From: an uncultured Pelagibacteraceae bacterium
GTDB taxonomy: Bacteria; Pseudomonadota; Alphaproteobacteria; Pelagibacterales; Pelagibacteraceae
DNA: 64,000 nt
Direction: 5' to 3'
Assembly: GCA_902625125.1 (NCBI GenBank)
Contig: CACOAB010000001.1
Location: 1 to 64,000, forward strand
This document shows, in pieces, positions 35,517 to 44,665 of this stretch (its first letter is position 1; each line of letters starts with the position of its first letter). The notes below the pieces were generated by a model. It was given only the letters and a program-made list of their open reading frames with translations. It had not been told where the DNA came from and ran no database searches. Position numbers and translations under genes: made by a program.

Positions 35517-36398
35517 ATGGAAAAAAGAGTTTTTTTTAAAGGCTGGTGGTTACCAGCACTGTTAGTTGCACCTCAGCTGCTGATTTCTTTTGTCTTCTTT
35601 TTTTATCCATCAGGACAAGCCATTTGGAATTCTTTATTTTTACCAGATCCTTTTGGATTAAAGACAGAATTTGTAGGCTTAGATAATTTTAGATTTTTAT
35701 TATCCGACCCTTACTATTTAGCAAGTTTTAAAACGACAATTATTTTTTCAACGGCAGTATCCGTTTCGTCCATGGCTTTAGGTTTATATTTAGCTGCGTT
35801 AGCGGATCGATTAATTAAAGGAGCTGGCGTTTATCAAACCTTATTAATTTGGCCTTACGCTATAGCACCAGCTATTGCAGGAGTTCTTTGGTTATTTATG
35901 TTCAATGGAAACATTGGTTTAGCTTCTTATTATCTTAAAGCTTTAGGCTACGAATGGAATCATACTTTAAAAGGTGATCAAGCAATGTTTTTAGTTATTT
36001 TAGCCTCATCATGGGGAAGAATAAGTTATAACTTCTTGTTTTTTTTAGCAGGATTACAAGCCATTCCAAAATCAATTATAGAAGCGGCCGCAATAGATGG
36101 AGCTAGTTTTTGGAAACGGTTTGGAACGATTGTTATACCTCTACTCTCGCCCATTACATTCTTTTTATTAGTAGTAAATATTGTCTATGCTTTCTTTGAT
36201 ACTTTTGGAGTAATACATACAATCACTTCAGGCGGACCTGAACAATCGACCACTATACTAGTATATAAAGTATTCTCTGACGGGTTTGTGAGTCAAGATC
36301 TAGGATCAAGTGCAGCTCAATCCGTAATTCTACTTGTTTTAGTCGGAATTTTAACCGTCATTCAATTTAAATATATAGAGAGAAAGGTTCATTACTAA
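35517..36398 (+). CDS. ugpA: glycerol-3-phosphate ABC transporter permease UgpA
   Basis: This 293-residue inner-membrane permease has six predicted spans and the EAA loop EAAAIDGASFWKRF near residue 196, which contacts UgpC. The N-terminus LLVAPQLLISFVFFFYPSGQ is typical of UgpA/MalF-type permeases. It ends overlapping the ugpE start (ATGG after TAATG). It works with UgpE as the heterodimeric channel. Confidence 0.92.
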   Translation: MEKRVFFKGWWLPALLVAPQLLISFVFFFYPSGQAIWNSLFLPDPFGLKTEFVGLDNFRFLLSDPYYLASFKTTIIFSTAVSVSSMALGLYLAALADRLIKGAGVYQTLLIWPYAIAPAIAGVLWLFMFNGNIGLASYYLKALGYEWNHTLKGDQAMFLVILASSWGRISYNFLFFLAGLQAIPKSIIEAAAIDGASFWKRFGTIVIPLLSPITFFLLVVNIVYAFFDTFGVIHTITSGGPEQSTTILVYKVFSDGFVSQDLGSSAAQSVILLVLVGILTVIQFKYIERKVHY

Positions 36399-37252
36399 TG
36401 GTTGAAAAAAAGAAATCAGGATACTGGTTAACTCACCTTGGTTTAATCCTTGGGGTATTATTTATATTCTTTCCAGTTTGGCTAACGTTTGTTGCATCCA
36501 CTGTAACACAAGATGCAATTATTTATCCCCCATTACCAATGTTACCGGGCACAGAATTCTTTGAGAATTATGCTAATGCATTATTTAGAGGTTCACCAGA
36601 AGGATACGGAGCCAAAGTTCCTGTGATAAAAATGATGATGAACTCTGCAATCATGGCTATTGGAATTACTGTTGGAAAAATAATTATCTCATTATTGTCA
36701 GCTTTCGCATTTGTTTATTTTAGATTTCCATTTAGAAACTTATGTTTCTGGTTAATCTTTATTACTCTGATGCTTCCAGTAGAAGTAAGAATAGTTCCAA
36801 CTTACGAAGTTGTTGCAAACTTAAATTTATTAAACTCTTACACAGGTTTAATCTTTCCATTAATTGCATCCGCAACAGCAACTTTTTTATTTAGACAATT
36901 TTTTATGACCATACCTGATGAAATGGTTGAAGCTGCTAGAATGGATGGCTGTAGTCCAATGCGTTTCTTTTTTGATATATTAGTTCCGATTAGTAAAACT
37001 AATATTGCAGCTTTATTTGTTATTTTATTTATTTTTGGTTGGAACCAATATTTATGGCCACTATTAATGACAACCGATCCTGACATGAGAACTATTGTAA
37101 TGGCAATAGACTCAATGATACCTACAGGCGATGATTATGCACACTGGCCAACGGTTATGGCAACAGCAATGTTAGCTATGGTTCCACCAGTCATAGTAGT
37201 AATAAGTATGCAAAAGTTTTTTGTTAAAGGTTTATTAGAAAGCGATAAATAA
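36398..37252 (+). CDS. ugpE: glycerol-3-phosphate ABC transporter permease UgpE
   Basis: This 284-residue permease of the MalG type has six spans and the EAA motif EAARMDGCSPMRFF near residue 182. The segment LLMTTDPDMRTIVMAI is typical of UgpE. It pairs with UgpA. Its start overlaps the ugpA stop and its stop overlaps the ugpC start (TAATG), so the operon is translationally coupled. Confidence 0.92.
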   Translation: MVEKKKSGYWLTHLGLILGVLFIFFPVWLTFVASTVTQDAIIYPPLPMLPGTEFFENYANALFRGSPEGYGAKVPVIKMMMNSAIMAIGITVGKIIISLLSAFAFVYFRFPFRNLCFWLIFITLMLPVEVRIVPTYEVVANLNLLNSYTGLIFPLIASATATFLFRQFFMTIPDEMVEAARMDGCSPMRFFFDILVPISKTNIAALFVILFIFGWNQYLWPLLMTTDPDMRTIVMAIDSMIPTGDDYAHWPTVMATAMLAMVPPVIVVISMQKFFVKGLLESDK

Positions 37253-38307
37253 TGTCTCAAATTAGTTTACAAAATTTAAAAAAATCTTTTGGGAAAACTC
37301 AGGTTATTCATGATCTTAGTATTGATGTTAAAGACGGTGAACTCATTGTTATAGTTGGGCCATCAGGTTGTGGTAAATCAACGTTATTAAGAATGGTTGC
37401 GGGGTTAGAAGATGCAAATGAAGGAAATATTTTAATTGATAATAAAAAAGTAAATGAGCTTGAGCCAATGGAGCGAAATATTGCCATGGTTTTCCAAAAT
37501 TATGCTCTTTATCCTCACATGACTGTTTTTGGCAACATGGCTTATGGTTTAAAAATTGCAAAAGTGCCCAAAGAAGAAATTGAATCGAGAGTTCAAAAAG
37601 CAGCTGAAATTTTAGAATTAGGAGAATTATTAGAGAGAAAACCAAATCAACTGTCTGGGGGACAAAGACAAAGAGTTGCTATGGGAAGAGCTATCGTTAG
37701 AAATCCTGTAGCATTTTTATTTGATGAGCCATTATCAAATCTAGATGCAAAATTAAGAGTTCAAATGAGATTAGAAATTAAAAAACTTCAAACTCAATTA
37801 AAGACAACTTCTTTATATGTAACGCATGATCAAGTCGAAGCGATGACTTTAGCTGATCGTATGATTGTAATGAATGAAGGTAATGTAGAACATATTGGAA
37901 CGCCTTTAGAAGTTTATACCAAGCCCAAAACTTTATTCACAGCTCAATTTATTGGAAGCCCAGCAATGAATATTTTAAAAGGGAACTGCGAAAATAATAA
38001 AGTGAGTTTTGCAAACAAAGCTTTACTTTCAATTAATTCAAAATTTAATGGACCTGTTAATGTGGGTATGCGACCTGAAGATTTTGAATTAGATCCAAAT
38101 GGTCCGATAAAGTTAAAAGTTGAACTTGTAGAGTTGATTGGAGCGAATACACTTATTCATGGTAAACTTGAAAATAGTAATGAAATTTTAGTTGCAAGTA
38201 TTTCAGGTGTTGTTAAAGAAGATACTATTGGAAAAAACATAAATCTTTCCATTCAAAATGACAAACTACACCTGTTTGATACTAATACTGATTTGAGGAT
38301 TAATTGA
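37252..38307 (+). CDS. ugpC: glycerol-3-phosphate ABC transporter ATPase UgpC
   Basis: This 351-residue MalK-type ATPase has Walker A GPSGCGKST, signature LSGGQRQRVAMGRAI, Walker B VAFLFDEPLSNLD, and a C-terminal TOBE-like regulatory domain (NVGMRPEDFEL). It energises UgpAE. It is coupled to ugpE (TAATG) and overlaps the downstream phosphodiesterase gene. Confidence 0.94.
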   Translation: MSQISLQNLKKSFGKTQVIHDLSIDVKDGELIVIVGPSGCGKSTLLRMVAGLEDANEGNILIDNKKVNELEPMERNIAMVFQNYALYPHMTVFGNMAYGLKIAKVPKEEIESRVQKAAEILELGELLERKPNQLSGGQRQRVAMGRAIVRNPVAFLFDEPLSNLDAKLRVQMRLEIKKLQTQLKTTSLYVTHDQVEAMTLADRMIVMNEGNVEHIGTPLEVYTKPKTLFTAQFIGSPAMNILKGNCENNKVSFANKALLSINSKFNGPVNVGMRPEDFELDPNGPIKLKVELVELIGANTLIHGKLENSNEILVASISGVVKEDTIGKNINLSIQNDKLHLFDTNTDLRIN

Positions 38308-39236
38308 TCAATCCATTTTTAACGAAACCTAATTACATCAGAATTTACGGCCACAGGGGAGCAAGAGGTGATATTGTTGAAAATTCTATATCAGGTTTTA
38401 AATACACATTTGATTTAGGTATCAAAGCAGTTGAATTTGATGTTGTAATTTCAAAAGATAATATTCCAACAATATTTCATGATTACAGATTAAATCCTGA
38501 TTTAGTTAAAGATGCCTCAGGGAACTGGATCACAGACAAAACTATGAAATTAGTAGACTTAACTTATGATGAAATAAGTAAATATAATATTGAAAGTATA
38601 AAGCCTGAAACAAAGTACGCAAAAAGATTTAAAAATCAAAAACCTATTACAGGCGAAAAAATACCAAAATTAACTGATTTCTTTAAATTAGTGACGGAAG
38701 ATAAATATAAAGATGTATTTTTAAATTTAGAAATTAAATCAACTCCTACACAAGAAAATGTAACACCTGATCCAGAGAAAATGGTTTCCTTAATCCTTAA
38801 AGATATAAAAGATTTTAAACTTGAGGATAGAACTTTAATAACATCGTATGATTTTAGAATTCTTTACGCCCTTAAAAAACAAAATCCAAATATTTTAAGA
38901 GGGTTTATTACCCTGCAACAAGGTCTTTCAATCACTAAAAAGAATATTTATGAAAACTCTCCATGGATGGTTAAAAATTATCCAATGGAAGAATTATTTT
39001 TGCTTCCTAATATAATTAAATCATTAGAAGGGCATGTGTGGAGTGCTTTCTACCGAGATGTTACAAAACAAAATGTAGAATTAGCACATAAACATGGTCT
39101 AGCTACGTGTGTTTGGACAGTGAATAGAGAACCGGATATTATTCGAATGATTGAGTACGGTGTAGATGGAATTATAACTGACTATCCAAAAAAAGTTCAA
39201 GAAATTTGTAAAGCAAAAAATATTTCTTGGTTTTAA
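38304..39236 (+). CDS. ugpQ: glycerophosphodiester phosphodiesterase
   Basis: This 310-residue GDPD TIM-barrel protein has the catalytic RIYGHRGARGDIVENS (HRG..PENT-like), EFDVVISKDNIPTIFHDYRL and the C-terminal VWTVNREPDIIRMIEYGVDGIITDYP. It hydrolyses glycerophosphodiesters to glycerol-3-phosphate plus alcohol, so the operon takes up lipid head-group products. The start is a TTG at 38304, overlapping the ugpC TGA and preceded by GAGGA. No signal peptide suggests cytoplasmic action. Confidence 0.93.
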   Translation: MINPFLTKPNYIRIYGHRGARGDIVENSISGFKYTFDLGIKAVEFDVVISKDNIPTIFHDYRLNPDLVKDASGNWITDKTMKLVDLTYDEISKYNIESIKPETKYAKRFKNQKPITGEKIPKLTDFFKLVTEDKYKDVFLNLEIKSTPTQENVTPDPEKMVSLILKDIKDFKLEDRTLITSYDFRILYALKKQNPNILRGFITLQQGLSITKKNIYENSPWMVKNYPMEELFLLPNIIKSLEGHVWSAFYRDVTKQNVELAHKHGLATCVWTVNREPDIIRMIEYGVDGIITDYPKKVQEICKAKNISWF

Positions 39237-39279
39237 TTCTAAAACTTGATTTTTTTACTCTCTTGATATAAATACACGC

Positions 39280-39417
39280 ATGGCAAAAAAAAAATATCAA
39301 AGAAATTGGCTAGAAAGAAAATTGGATGAATATAATCACACAATGGAACTTATTAGGACTATTCTACCTTTTTTAATCCTTTTGCTACAAATTTACATAC
39401 TTACTAAACTCATTTAA
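39280..39417 (+). CDS. 45-residue single-span membrane protein (not in ORF track)
   Basis: The ATG at 39280 opens a 45-residue frame: a charged N-terminus (MAKKKYQRNWLERKLDEYNH) followed by one hydrophobic helix (LIRTILPFLILLLQIYILTK). A plausible promoter precedes it (TTGATT near 39246, TATAAA near 39268). No SD is visible. It sits between ugpQ and another tiny membrane protein, and I do not recognise it. Confidence 0.5.
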   Translation: MAKKKYQRNWLERKLDEYNHTMELIRTILPFLILLLQIYILTKLI

Positions 39418-39448
39418 CACTTAGCCAAATATCAGCTATAATCTAAGG

Positions 39449-39676
39449 ATGACTTTGTTGTTTTTATCACTAGCAGCTATTATCGCTATTGTTGTAATTT
39501 TAGTATCTGCAAAATTTATTAAAGCTGGATTTGAAGCAAGAAGTGAAGTTAAAGACCAAAAGACAAGTGAAAATGTTAGCCAAGAAGACGAAGAAATTTT
39601 AGATAAATTAAAAGAAAAAAACCTATCTCCTGAAGACCTTAAAAAAATTTATGAAGATCTTCAGAAGAAAAAATAG
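39449..39676 (+). CDS. 75-residue membrane-anchored protein, unknown
   Basis: It has one N-terminal span (MTLLFLSLAAIIAIVVILVS) and a charged cytoplasmic-looking tail rich in Glu/Lys with helical character (DEEILDKLKEKNLSPEDLKKIYEDL). The tail resembles short adaptor or SHOCT-like helices, but I cannot assign a family. It is convergent with the PiT-like permease, and an AT-rich inverted repeat GATTATT/AATAATC (39681-39696) lies between the stops. Confidence 0.65.
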   Translation: MTLLFLSLAAIIAIVVILVSAKFIKAGFEARSEVKDQKTSENVSQEDEEILDKLKEKNLSPEDLKKIYEDLQKKK

Positions 39677-39685
39677 TCTTGATTA

Positions 39686-40654
39686 TTAAAATAATCCTTT
39701 AGGAATTATAAAGTAATGTATCGCAAGCACGATTGCTACCGAGACACTTAATCCAAATATCATTTTAACAAAGTCTTTTCCAATCAATGGAAACACATAT
39801 TTGAATTTATAATCCTTGTTCATAGTTGAAATTGCCAATTCTCTTCCACACAATAAGCCTACGAATACCCATGTCGTTGACATTGGTAAATCATTCAACT
39901 CTTTGAAGTAGAAAAGAACTGCAGCATAAATCACGTTGATGATTGTTGCTGATCGAGCATATCTCGTTCCAGTTTTTTCTAATACAACCTGTTGTATCGA
40001 GCCACCTCTAATATAGAAGATATAAAAAAGTAGAGCGGTAAAGTATGTTATTACAATTAAAAGTAATGAAAAATCTAATTGTCTAGGTAAGTACACAGCA
40101 ATGTTTGCAACATCATGTGATAACCAAACCCACCATAACCAGCCTGAAGATACCCAAACTGAATTTCGCCAAAAAGCAATCCATTTATCTCCTTTAACTT
40201 CATCAAGTTTCTCATTAATAAATTTAGAAACTGCAATCCAACAGAAGTAAGCAACTGTTGCCGCTATACCATATCCTACAATACTTTTTACGAGCATTTT
40301 TTCTAAAACAACTGTTGAGGCAAAGGCAGATAAAACTAAAAAAGTTGTAGATACTGGAATACCTATTCTTGTTAGTAGCAATAGAATTCCAGGCGCAACT
40401 GCATGGTACCACTGAATTTCTTGGAAAGGTATTCTTGTTAATCTTCCATAAGAAATGTCTCCATCATTACTGTACCAACCCCATGTTATTGCAAAAATCA
40501 TTACTAGTGATGCAGCACTTGCGAGCGTGTACCATTTAAACCATTTTTGCTTTGAGGCAATAAAAGTTCCGAGTGTTTGTATAGAGTCGTTAGCGATTAC
40601 ACTATAACCTGCTAATCCGAACCCTATAATCGTGTATATTAACGTAAGTTCCAT
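39686..40654 (-). CDS. PiT-like (PHO4 superfamily) membrane permease, divergent
   Basis: This 322-residue protein has about nine spans and an internal repeat: IANDSIQTLGTFIAS with GIPVSTTFLVLSAF in the first half, and LSHDVANIAVYL with LPMSTTWVFVGLLCG in the second. These correspond to the GANDVAN and PVSTTH motifs of PiT phosphate transporters, although it is short and lacks the long central loop. The ion or anion it moves is uncertain. The SD is AAGGAAAT. Confidence 0.75.
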   Translation of the reverse strand: MELTLIYTIIGFGLAGYSVIANDSIQTLGTFIASKQKWFKWYTLASAASLVMIFAITWGWYSNDGDISYGRLTRIPFQEIQWYHAVAPGILLLLTRIGIPVSTTFLVLSAFASTVVLEKMLVKSIVGYGIAATVAYFCWIAVSKFINEKLDEVKGDKWIAFWRNSVWVSSGWLWWVWLSHDVANIAVYLPRQLDFSLLLIVITYFTALLFYIFYIRGGSIQQVVLEKTGTRYARSATIINVIYAAVLFYFKELNDLPMSTTWVFVGLLCGRELAISTMNKDYKFKYVFPLIGKDFVKMIFGLSVSVAIVLAIHYFIIPKGLF

Positions 40655-40887
40655 ATTATTTCCTTTTTGTCATTTTTTTATTGTTATTCTTGACATCCGA
40701 ATCGTCATACTTAATAGAACTTTTAAAGGATGTTTAAAGTAAATCTAGTAAAGAATTTATTAATTTTTTTTTTTTGAAAGGGTCTTGGATCGCTTATAAA
40801 AATTTTTAGATAAAATTCAAACTTTAATTTTTTTTTAAACAAATAAATTATATTTTAATATTTCACGCAATCATTTCACGGGGTTTT

Positions 40888-41115
40888 TTAGTTAAAAATA
40901 ATTTGGTAAAAACCTATTAAAAATAAAGGAATTTGTAATCCGAAGTTTGTGAGAATAGCTTTATCTTTTGAGAGAAAACCAGCAATTGTCCAGCCTACAA
41001 CTCCGGCACCATGAAACATAATATTAATAGGGTACATATTAAGATTGGTAAGCAGTATTCCTGTTAGTACTAAAAAAGTACTTAACCACTTAAGGTATTT
41101 TTTAATAAATTCCAT
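40888..41115 (-). CDS. 75-residue small membrane protein, unknown
   Basis: The protein has three short hydrophobic segments (about residues 10-26, 34-49 and 54-73) and a basic N-terminus (MEFIKKYLKW). No domain is recognised. It lies 11 bases after the gcrA stop on the same strand and is probably co-transcribed with it. The 233-base gap beyond it (40655-40887) holds only AT-rich sequence and the promoter region of the PiT-like gene. Confidence 0.65.
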   Translation of the reverse strand: MEFIKKYLKWLSTFLVLTGILLTNLNMYPINIMFHGAGVVGWTIAGFLSKDKAILTNFGLQIPLFLIGFYQIIFN

Positions 41116-41126
41116 TTAAGTTTGAG

Positions 41127-41624
41127 TTACCCTGAGGCTTTAACTTTTTTCTCAATAAATTCTGGAATGTCATCCTCTTTATCAAGAACCTCTTCTTTTG
41201 TACCTTTAGGTTGAAATGCATATAATACGTGTAATTTACAATACGGGAATTCCCCTTCAGGTTTTCTTCCACAGAAATAAAACTTTTCTTCATTCGGGTG
41301 CCCTATAGGCCATTTACAGGTTTGATCAGTTAACTCCTCTAAAGACTTAGGGTTTTCTGGCTCAAAATTTTTATCAAGTAAAATTGATTGAAATTTAGCT
41401 TTCCTTGAAATGGGGGCCGACCCTCTTCTTACAGGTCTATTAACAGATGTTGATGTTTGACTAGACTGTTTAGACGGAGCTCTTGCTTCTAAGTTTAATC
41501 TATGAGCTTTACCAATGACTGCGTTTCGCGTTGTGTCTCCAAGAGCCTCAGCAATTTGGCTCGCAGTATGACCTTTCGACCAGAGTTCTTTTAATTTAGC
41601 GACTTTTTCTTCTGTCCAACTCAT
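41127..41624 (-). CDS. gcrA: GcrA-family cell cycle regulator
   Basis: This 165-residue protein begins MSWTEEKVAKLKELWSKGHT with the GcrA helix-turn-helix (ASQIAEALGDTTRNAVIGKAHRL). At the C-terminus is the conserved Cys motif CKWPIGHP...FYFCG...FPYCKLH. GcrA binds sigma-70 RNA polymerase and activates promoters carrying CcrM-methylated GANTC sites in alphaproteobacteria. This is one of the clearest clade markers in the window. Confidence 0.95.
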   Translation of the reverse strand: MSWTEEKVAKLKELWSKGHTASQIAEALGDTTRNAVIGKAHRLNLEARAPSKQSSQTSTSVNRPVRRGSAPISRKAKFQSILLDKNFEPENPKSLEELTDQTCKWPIGHPNEEKFYFCGRKPEGEFPYCKLHVLYAFQPKGTKEEVLDKEDDIPEFIEKKVKASG

Positions 41625-41760
41625 AGTATATAATTACAATATTTAGTAATTATGAAAAACTTAGGACATAATATTGGGGTTTAAAACATTAAAAGACCTT
41701 AAAGCTGTGAGTAGTTTTAGTTGTGCACAGTTTTTTTAATATGAGGTTATAAGACTATCA

Positions 41761-42573
41761 ATGGTTGAAATTACAAAAAAATATAAAATTGGATCGAGAA
41801 GATTTGGATTAATTAATTGGGTTGGAGCTTGGACTTTATACAAAAAAGAAGTCCTAAGATTTTTAATAGTTTGGATACAAACAATTTTTTCTCCGCTTAT
41901 TTCATCTTTGCTTTTTTTACTTGTTTTATCTTTAGCAATAGGTGCAGACAGGGGAGAGGTTCTTGGAGTACCTTTTATAACTTTTTTAGCGCCAGGGTTG
42001 ATTTCAATGCAAGTCATTCAGCAGTCGTTTTCTCATTCATCTTCATCTTTCATGATTGGGAAAATACAAGGTAATATAGTTGATTTACTTTATGCACCAT
42101 TATCAGCAACTGAAGTTACCATTTCAGTTGCACTAGCAGCAGTAACAAGAAGTGTGATGATAGCAATAGTTTCCATTATTGTATTTAAACTCATTATTGA
42201 TATTGAGATCACAAATTACTTCTTACTTATAGTATTCACTCTGCTCTCTTCTTTCATACTTGGAAACATAGGAATTATAGCAGGTTTATGGGCAGAAAAA
42301 TTTGATCATATGGCAACAGTAACAAATTTTGTAATTGTACCTTTATCTTTCTTGTCTGGTACGTTTTATTCAATAAATAAATTACCAGAAATTTTACAAA
42401 TTATAAGTAAAGTTAATCCATTTTTTTATATGATTGATGGATTTAGATACAGTTTTATAGGTAAAGCTGATGGATCAATTTTTATTGGATTAGCATATTT
42501 ATCAGTATTAAGTTTTGTTAGCTGGTTTGTTACATATTTATTGTATAAAAAAGGATATAAAATTAAATCTTAA
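41761..42573 (+). CDS. ABC-2 type transporter permease
   Basis: This 270-residue protein has six spans and the ABC-2 signature region (VTNFVIVPLSFLSGTFYSINKLPEIL followed by NPFFYMIDGFRY). It resembles YadH-type or drug/polysaccharide exporters. The ATPase partner is not adjacent in this window. The ATG follows a short leader divergent from gcrA, and argD begins 2 bases after its stop. Confidence 0.87.
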   Translation: MVEITKKYKIGSRRFGLINWVGAWTLYKKEVLRFLIVWIQTIFSPLISSLLFLLVLSLAIGADRGEVLGVPFITFLAPGLISMQVIQQSFSHSSSSFMIGKIQGNIVDLLYAPLSATEVTISVALAAVTRSVMIAIVSIIVFKLIIDIEITNYFLLIVFTLLSSFILGNIGIIAGLWAEKFDHMATVTNFVIVPLSFLSGTFYSINKLPEILQIISKVNPFFYMIDGFRYSFIGKADGSIFIGLAYLSVLSFVSWFVTYLLYKKGYKIKS

Positions 42574-42575
42574 AA

Positions 42576-43742
42576 ATGAGCGCAATATTAAATACATACA
42601 ATAGAAAAAAAGTTGCTTTTACTAAAGGTAAAGGTGCCTTTCTTTATGGGACAAATGGAAAAAAATATTTAGATTTTGTTCAAGGAATAGCTGTCAATTG
42701 CTTAGGTCATGCTAATAATTATTTAATTAATTCAATTTCAAAACAAGCTAAAAAATTGTGGCATGTATCCAATGCATTTCAAATTCCTGAACAAGAGAAA
42801 TTAGCTAAAAGGCTAAAGCAAAAAACATTTGCTGATTATGTTTTCTTTCAAAATTCTGGTGCTGAGGCTACAGAAGCTGCTATTAAATTTGCAAGAAGAT
42901 ATTTTTATTCAAAAGGCCAACCAAAAAAAAATAGAGTTTTATGTATTAATAATAGTTTTCATGGAAGAACTCTTGCTACTATTTTTGCAAGTAATAGCAA
43001 AAAAGCAATAGAAGGTTTTGGCCCAAAAGTGGACGGTTTCGATCATTTTAATTTTGGAGATCATAAAAGTTTAGAAAAATCTATTACCAGCAGGACTGCT
43101 GCAATTATGGTCGAAACGATTATGGGAGAAGGCGGAATTAAAGTAATACCAGACTACTGTTTGGTTGGTTTAAGAAAGCTATGCAACAAAAAAAAAATTT
43201 TGTTAATTCTAGATGAAGTTCAGTGCGGTATAGGAAGAAGTGGAAAATTCTTTGCGTTTGAACATGCGAAAATAAAACCTGATATCGTTCCGATTGCAAA
43301 AGGGATTGGCGGCGGTTTCCCAATAGGAGCCGTGCTAGTAAATAAAAAAGTGGCATCGGGAATGAAGCCAGGTTCGCATGGATCCACTTTTGGAGGAAAT
43401 CCATTAGCAATGAGCGCTGGTAATGCTGTAATGGATGTGATGTTTAAAAAAGGTTTTCTAAGTAGCGTGACTAAAAATGGAAATCATTTTTTAAAAGGTC
43501 TTCATGAGTTAAAAGCAAAATATCCTAAAATTATTAAAGAAGTTAGAGGAAAAGGATTGTTAATTGGACTTTGTTTACACAAAGATCAAACTAAATTTAT
43601 TCAAGAGTTAATGGATAATAAGCTTTTAACAGTAAGAGCATCTGAAAATGTAGTCAGACTTTTGCCTCCTTTAAATGTCACAAAGCAAGAAATAAATTTA
43701 GGTTTAAAAATATTAGATAAGGTTTGCAAAAACTATAGATGA
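42576..43742 (+). CDS. argD: acetylornithine aminotransferase
   Basis: This 388-residue fold-type I PLP enzyme has NSGAEATEAAIKFARRY, FHGRTLAT, LILDEVQCGIGRSG and the PLP Lys in VPIAKGIGGGFPIGA. It makes N-acetylornithine for arginine synthesis and can act on succinyldiaminopimelate for lysine. It is directly coupled to argF (ATGA overlap). Confidence 0.94.
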   Translation: MSAILNTYNRKKVAFTKGKGAFLYGTNGKKYLDFVQGIAVNCLGHANNYLINSISKQAKKLWHVSNAFQIPEQEKLAKRLKQKTFADYVFFQNSGAEATEAAIKFARRYFYSKGQPKKNRVLCINNSFHGRTLATIFASNSKKAIEGFGPKVDGFDHFNFGDHKSLEKSITSRTAAIMVETIMGEGGIKVIPDYCLVGLRKLCNKKKILLILDEVQCGIGRSGKFFAFEHAKIKPDIVPIAKGIGGGFPIGAVLVNKKVASGMKPGSHGSTFGGNPLAMSAGNAVMDVMFKKGFLSSVTKNGNHFLKGLHELKAKYPKIIKEVRGKGLLIGLCLHKDQTKFIQELMDNKLLTVRASENVVRLLPPLNVTKQEINLGLKILDKVCKNYR

Positions 43743-44665
43743 AAAATTTTATAAATATATCTGATCATTCATCCAATGATTTAAGAGCCATTATTGATGA
43801 GGCAAAAGTCAGAAAGCTTAAAAGAAAAAATTTAAATAAATCTTCGCCAGATGAAGATAAACCCTTCGAAGGAAAATCAATGGCTATGATTTTTGAAAAA
43901 CCATCTACAAGAACTAGAATGTCTTTTGATATAGCTGTTAAACAATTAGGAGGCTCGTCAATTATTTTAAATCCAGATGGAATTCATTATGGTAAAGGTG
44001 ATGAAACATTAAAAGATACTGCAAAAGTTTTAACTGAGTATGTTGATATAGTAATGCTAAGAACATCTTCCCATAAAAATCTTGAAGAGTTTGGAAAACA
44101 TTTAAATATTCCAATAATTAATGGTTTGTCTGATCTAGGACATCCTTGTCAGATCATGTCAGACATTCTTACTTACGAAGAGAGTAATGGGACTATTGAA
44201 GGTAAAACAGTAGCCTGGTTAGGAGATGGGAATAATAATATGTCTAATTCTTTAATTGAAGCTGCAGGAAAATTTAATTTTAATTTAAGAATTGCCTGCC
44301 CTAAAAAATACTCACCAAATAAAAAAATTTTAGGCTGGGCTAAGAAAAATAAGGCAAGTCTTATGGTAACAACGAAACCAGATGAGGCTGTTAAAAATTC
44401 TGATTGTGTGATGACTGATAAATGGGTTTCAATGAATGATAAAGTTAATAAAAAATCTAAGAAAAAAATTTTAAAGCCATTTCAAGTAAATAAAAAGTTA
44501 ATGAGTAAAGCAAATTCAGATGCAATTTTTATGCATTGCCTTCCTGTCGGAAGAGGAGAAGAGGTAACAGGCGAAATTATTGATGGAAAACAATCTGTTG
44601 TATGGAGACAGGCGCTTAACAGAGTTCATGCGCAAAAAAGTATTATAAAGTGGTGTTTAGACTAG
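43739..44665 (+). CDS. argF: ornithine carbamoyltransferase
   Basis: This 308-residue protein has the carbamoyl-phosphate motif KPSTRTRMSF, HPCQIMSD, the ornithine-side region and the catalytic HCLPVGRGEEVTGE. It converts ornithine to citrulline. A short Lys-rich insertion (residues about 25-42) precedes the first motif. Its TAG overlaps the convergent cytochrome c stop as a palindromic CTAG. Confidence 0.95.
   Translation: MKNFINISDHSSNDLRAIIDEAKVRKLKRKNLNKSSPDEDKPFEGKSMAMIFEKPSTRTRMSFDIAVKQLGGSSIILNPDGIHYGKGDETLKDTAKVLTEYVDIVMLRTSSHKNLEEFGKHLNIPIINGLSDLGHPCQIMSDILTYEESNGTIEGKTVAWLGDGNNNMSNSLIEAAGKFNFNLRIACPKKYSPNKKILGWAKKNKASLMVTTKPDEAVKNSDCVMTDKWVSMNDKVNKKSKKKILKPFQVNKKLMSKANSDAIFMHCLPVGRGEEVTGEIIDGKQSVVWRQALNRVHAQKSIIKWCLD

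Noticed and set aside
40655-40887. PHO-box-like GTCAT repeats upstream of the PiT-like gene
   Set aside because: The spacing of the GTCAT-like units (14, 9, 12 bases) does not match the 11-base periodicity of PhoB sites.
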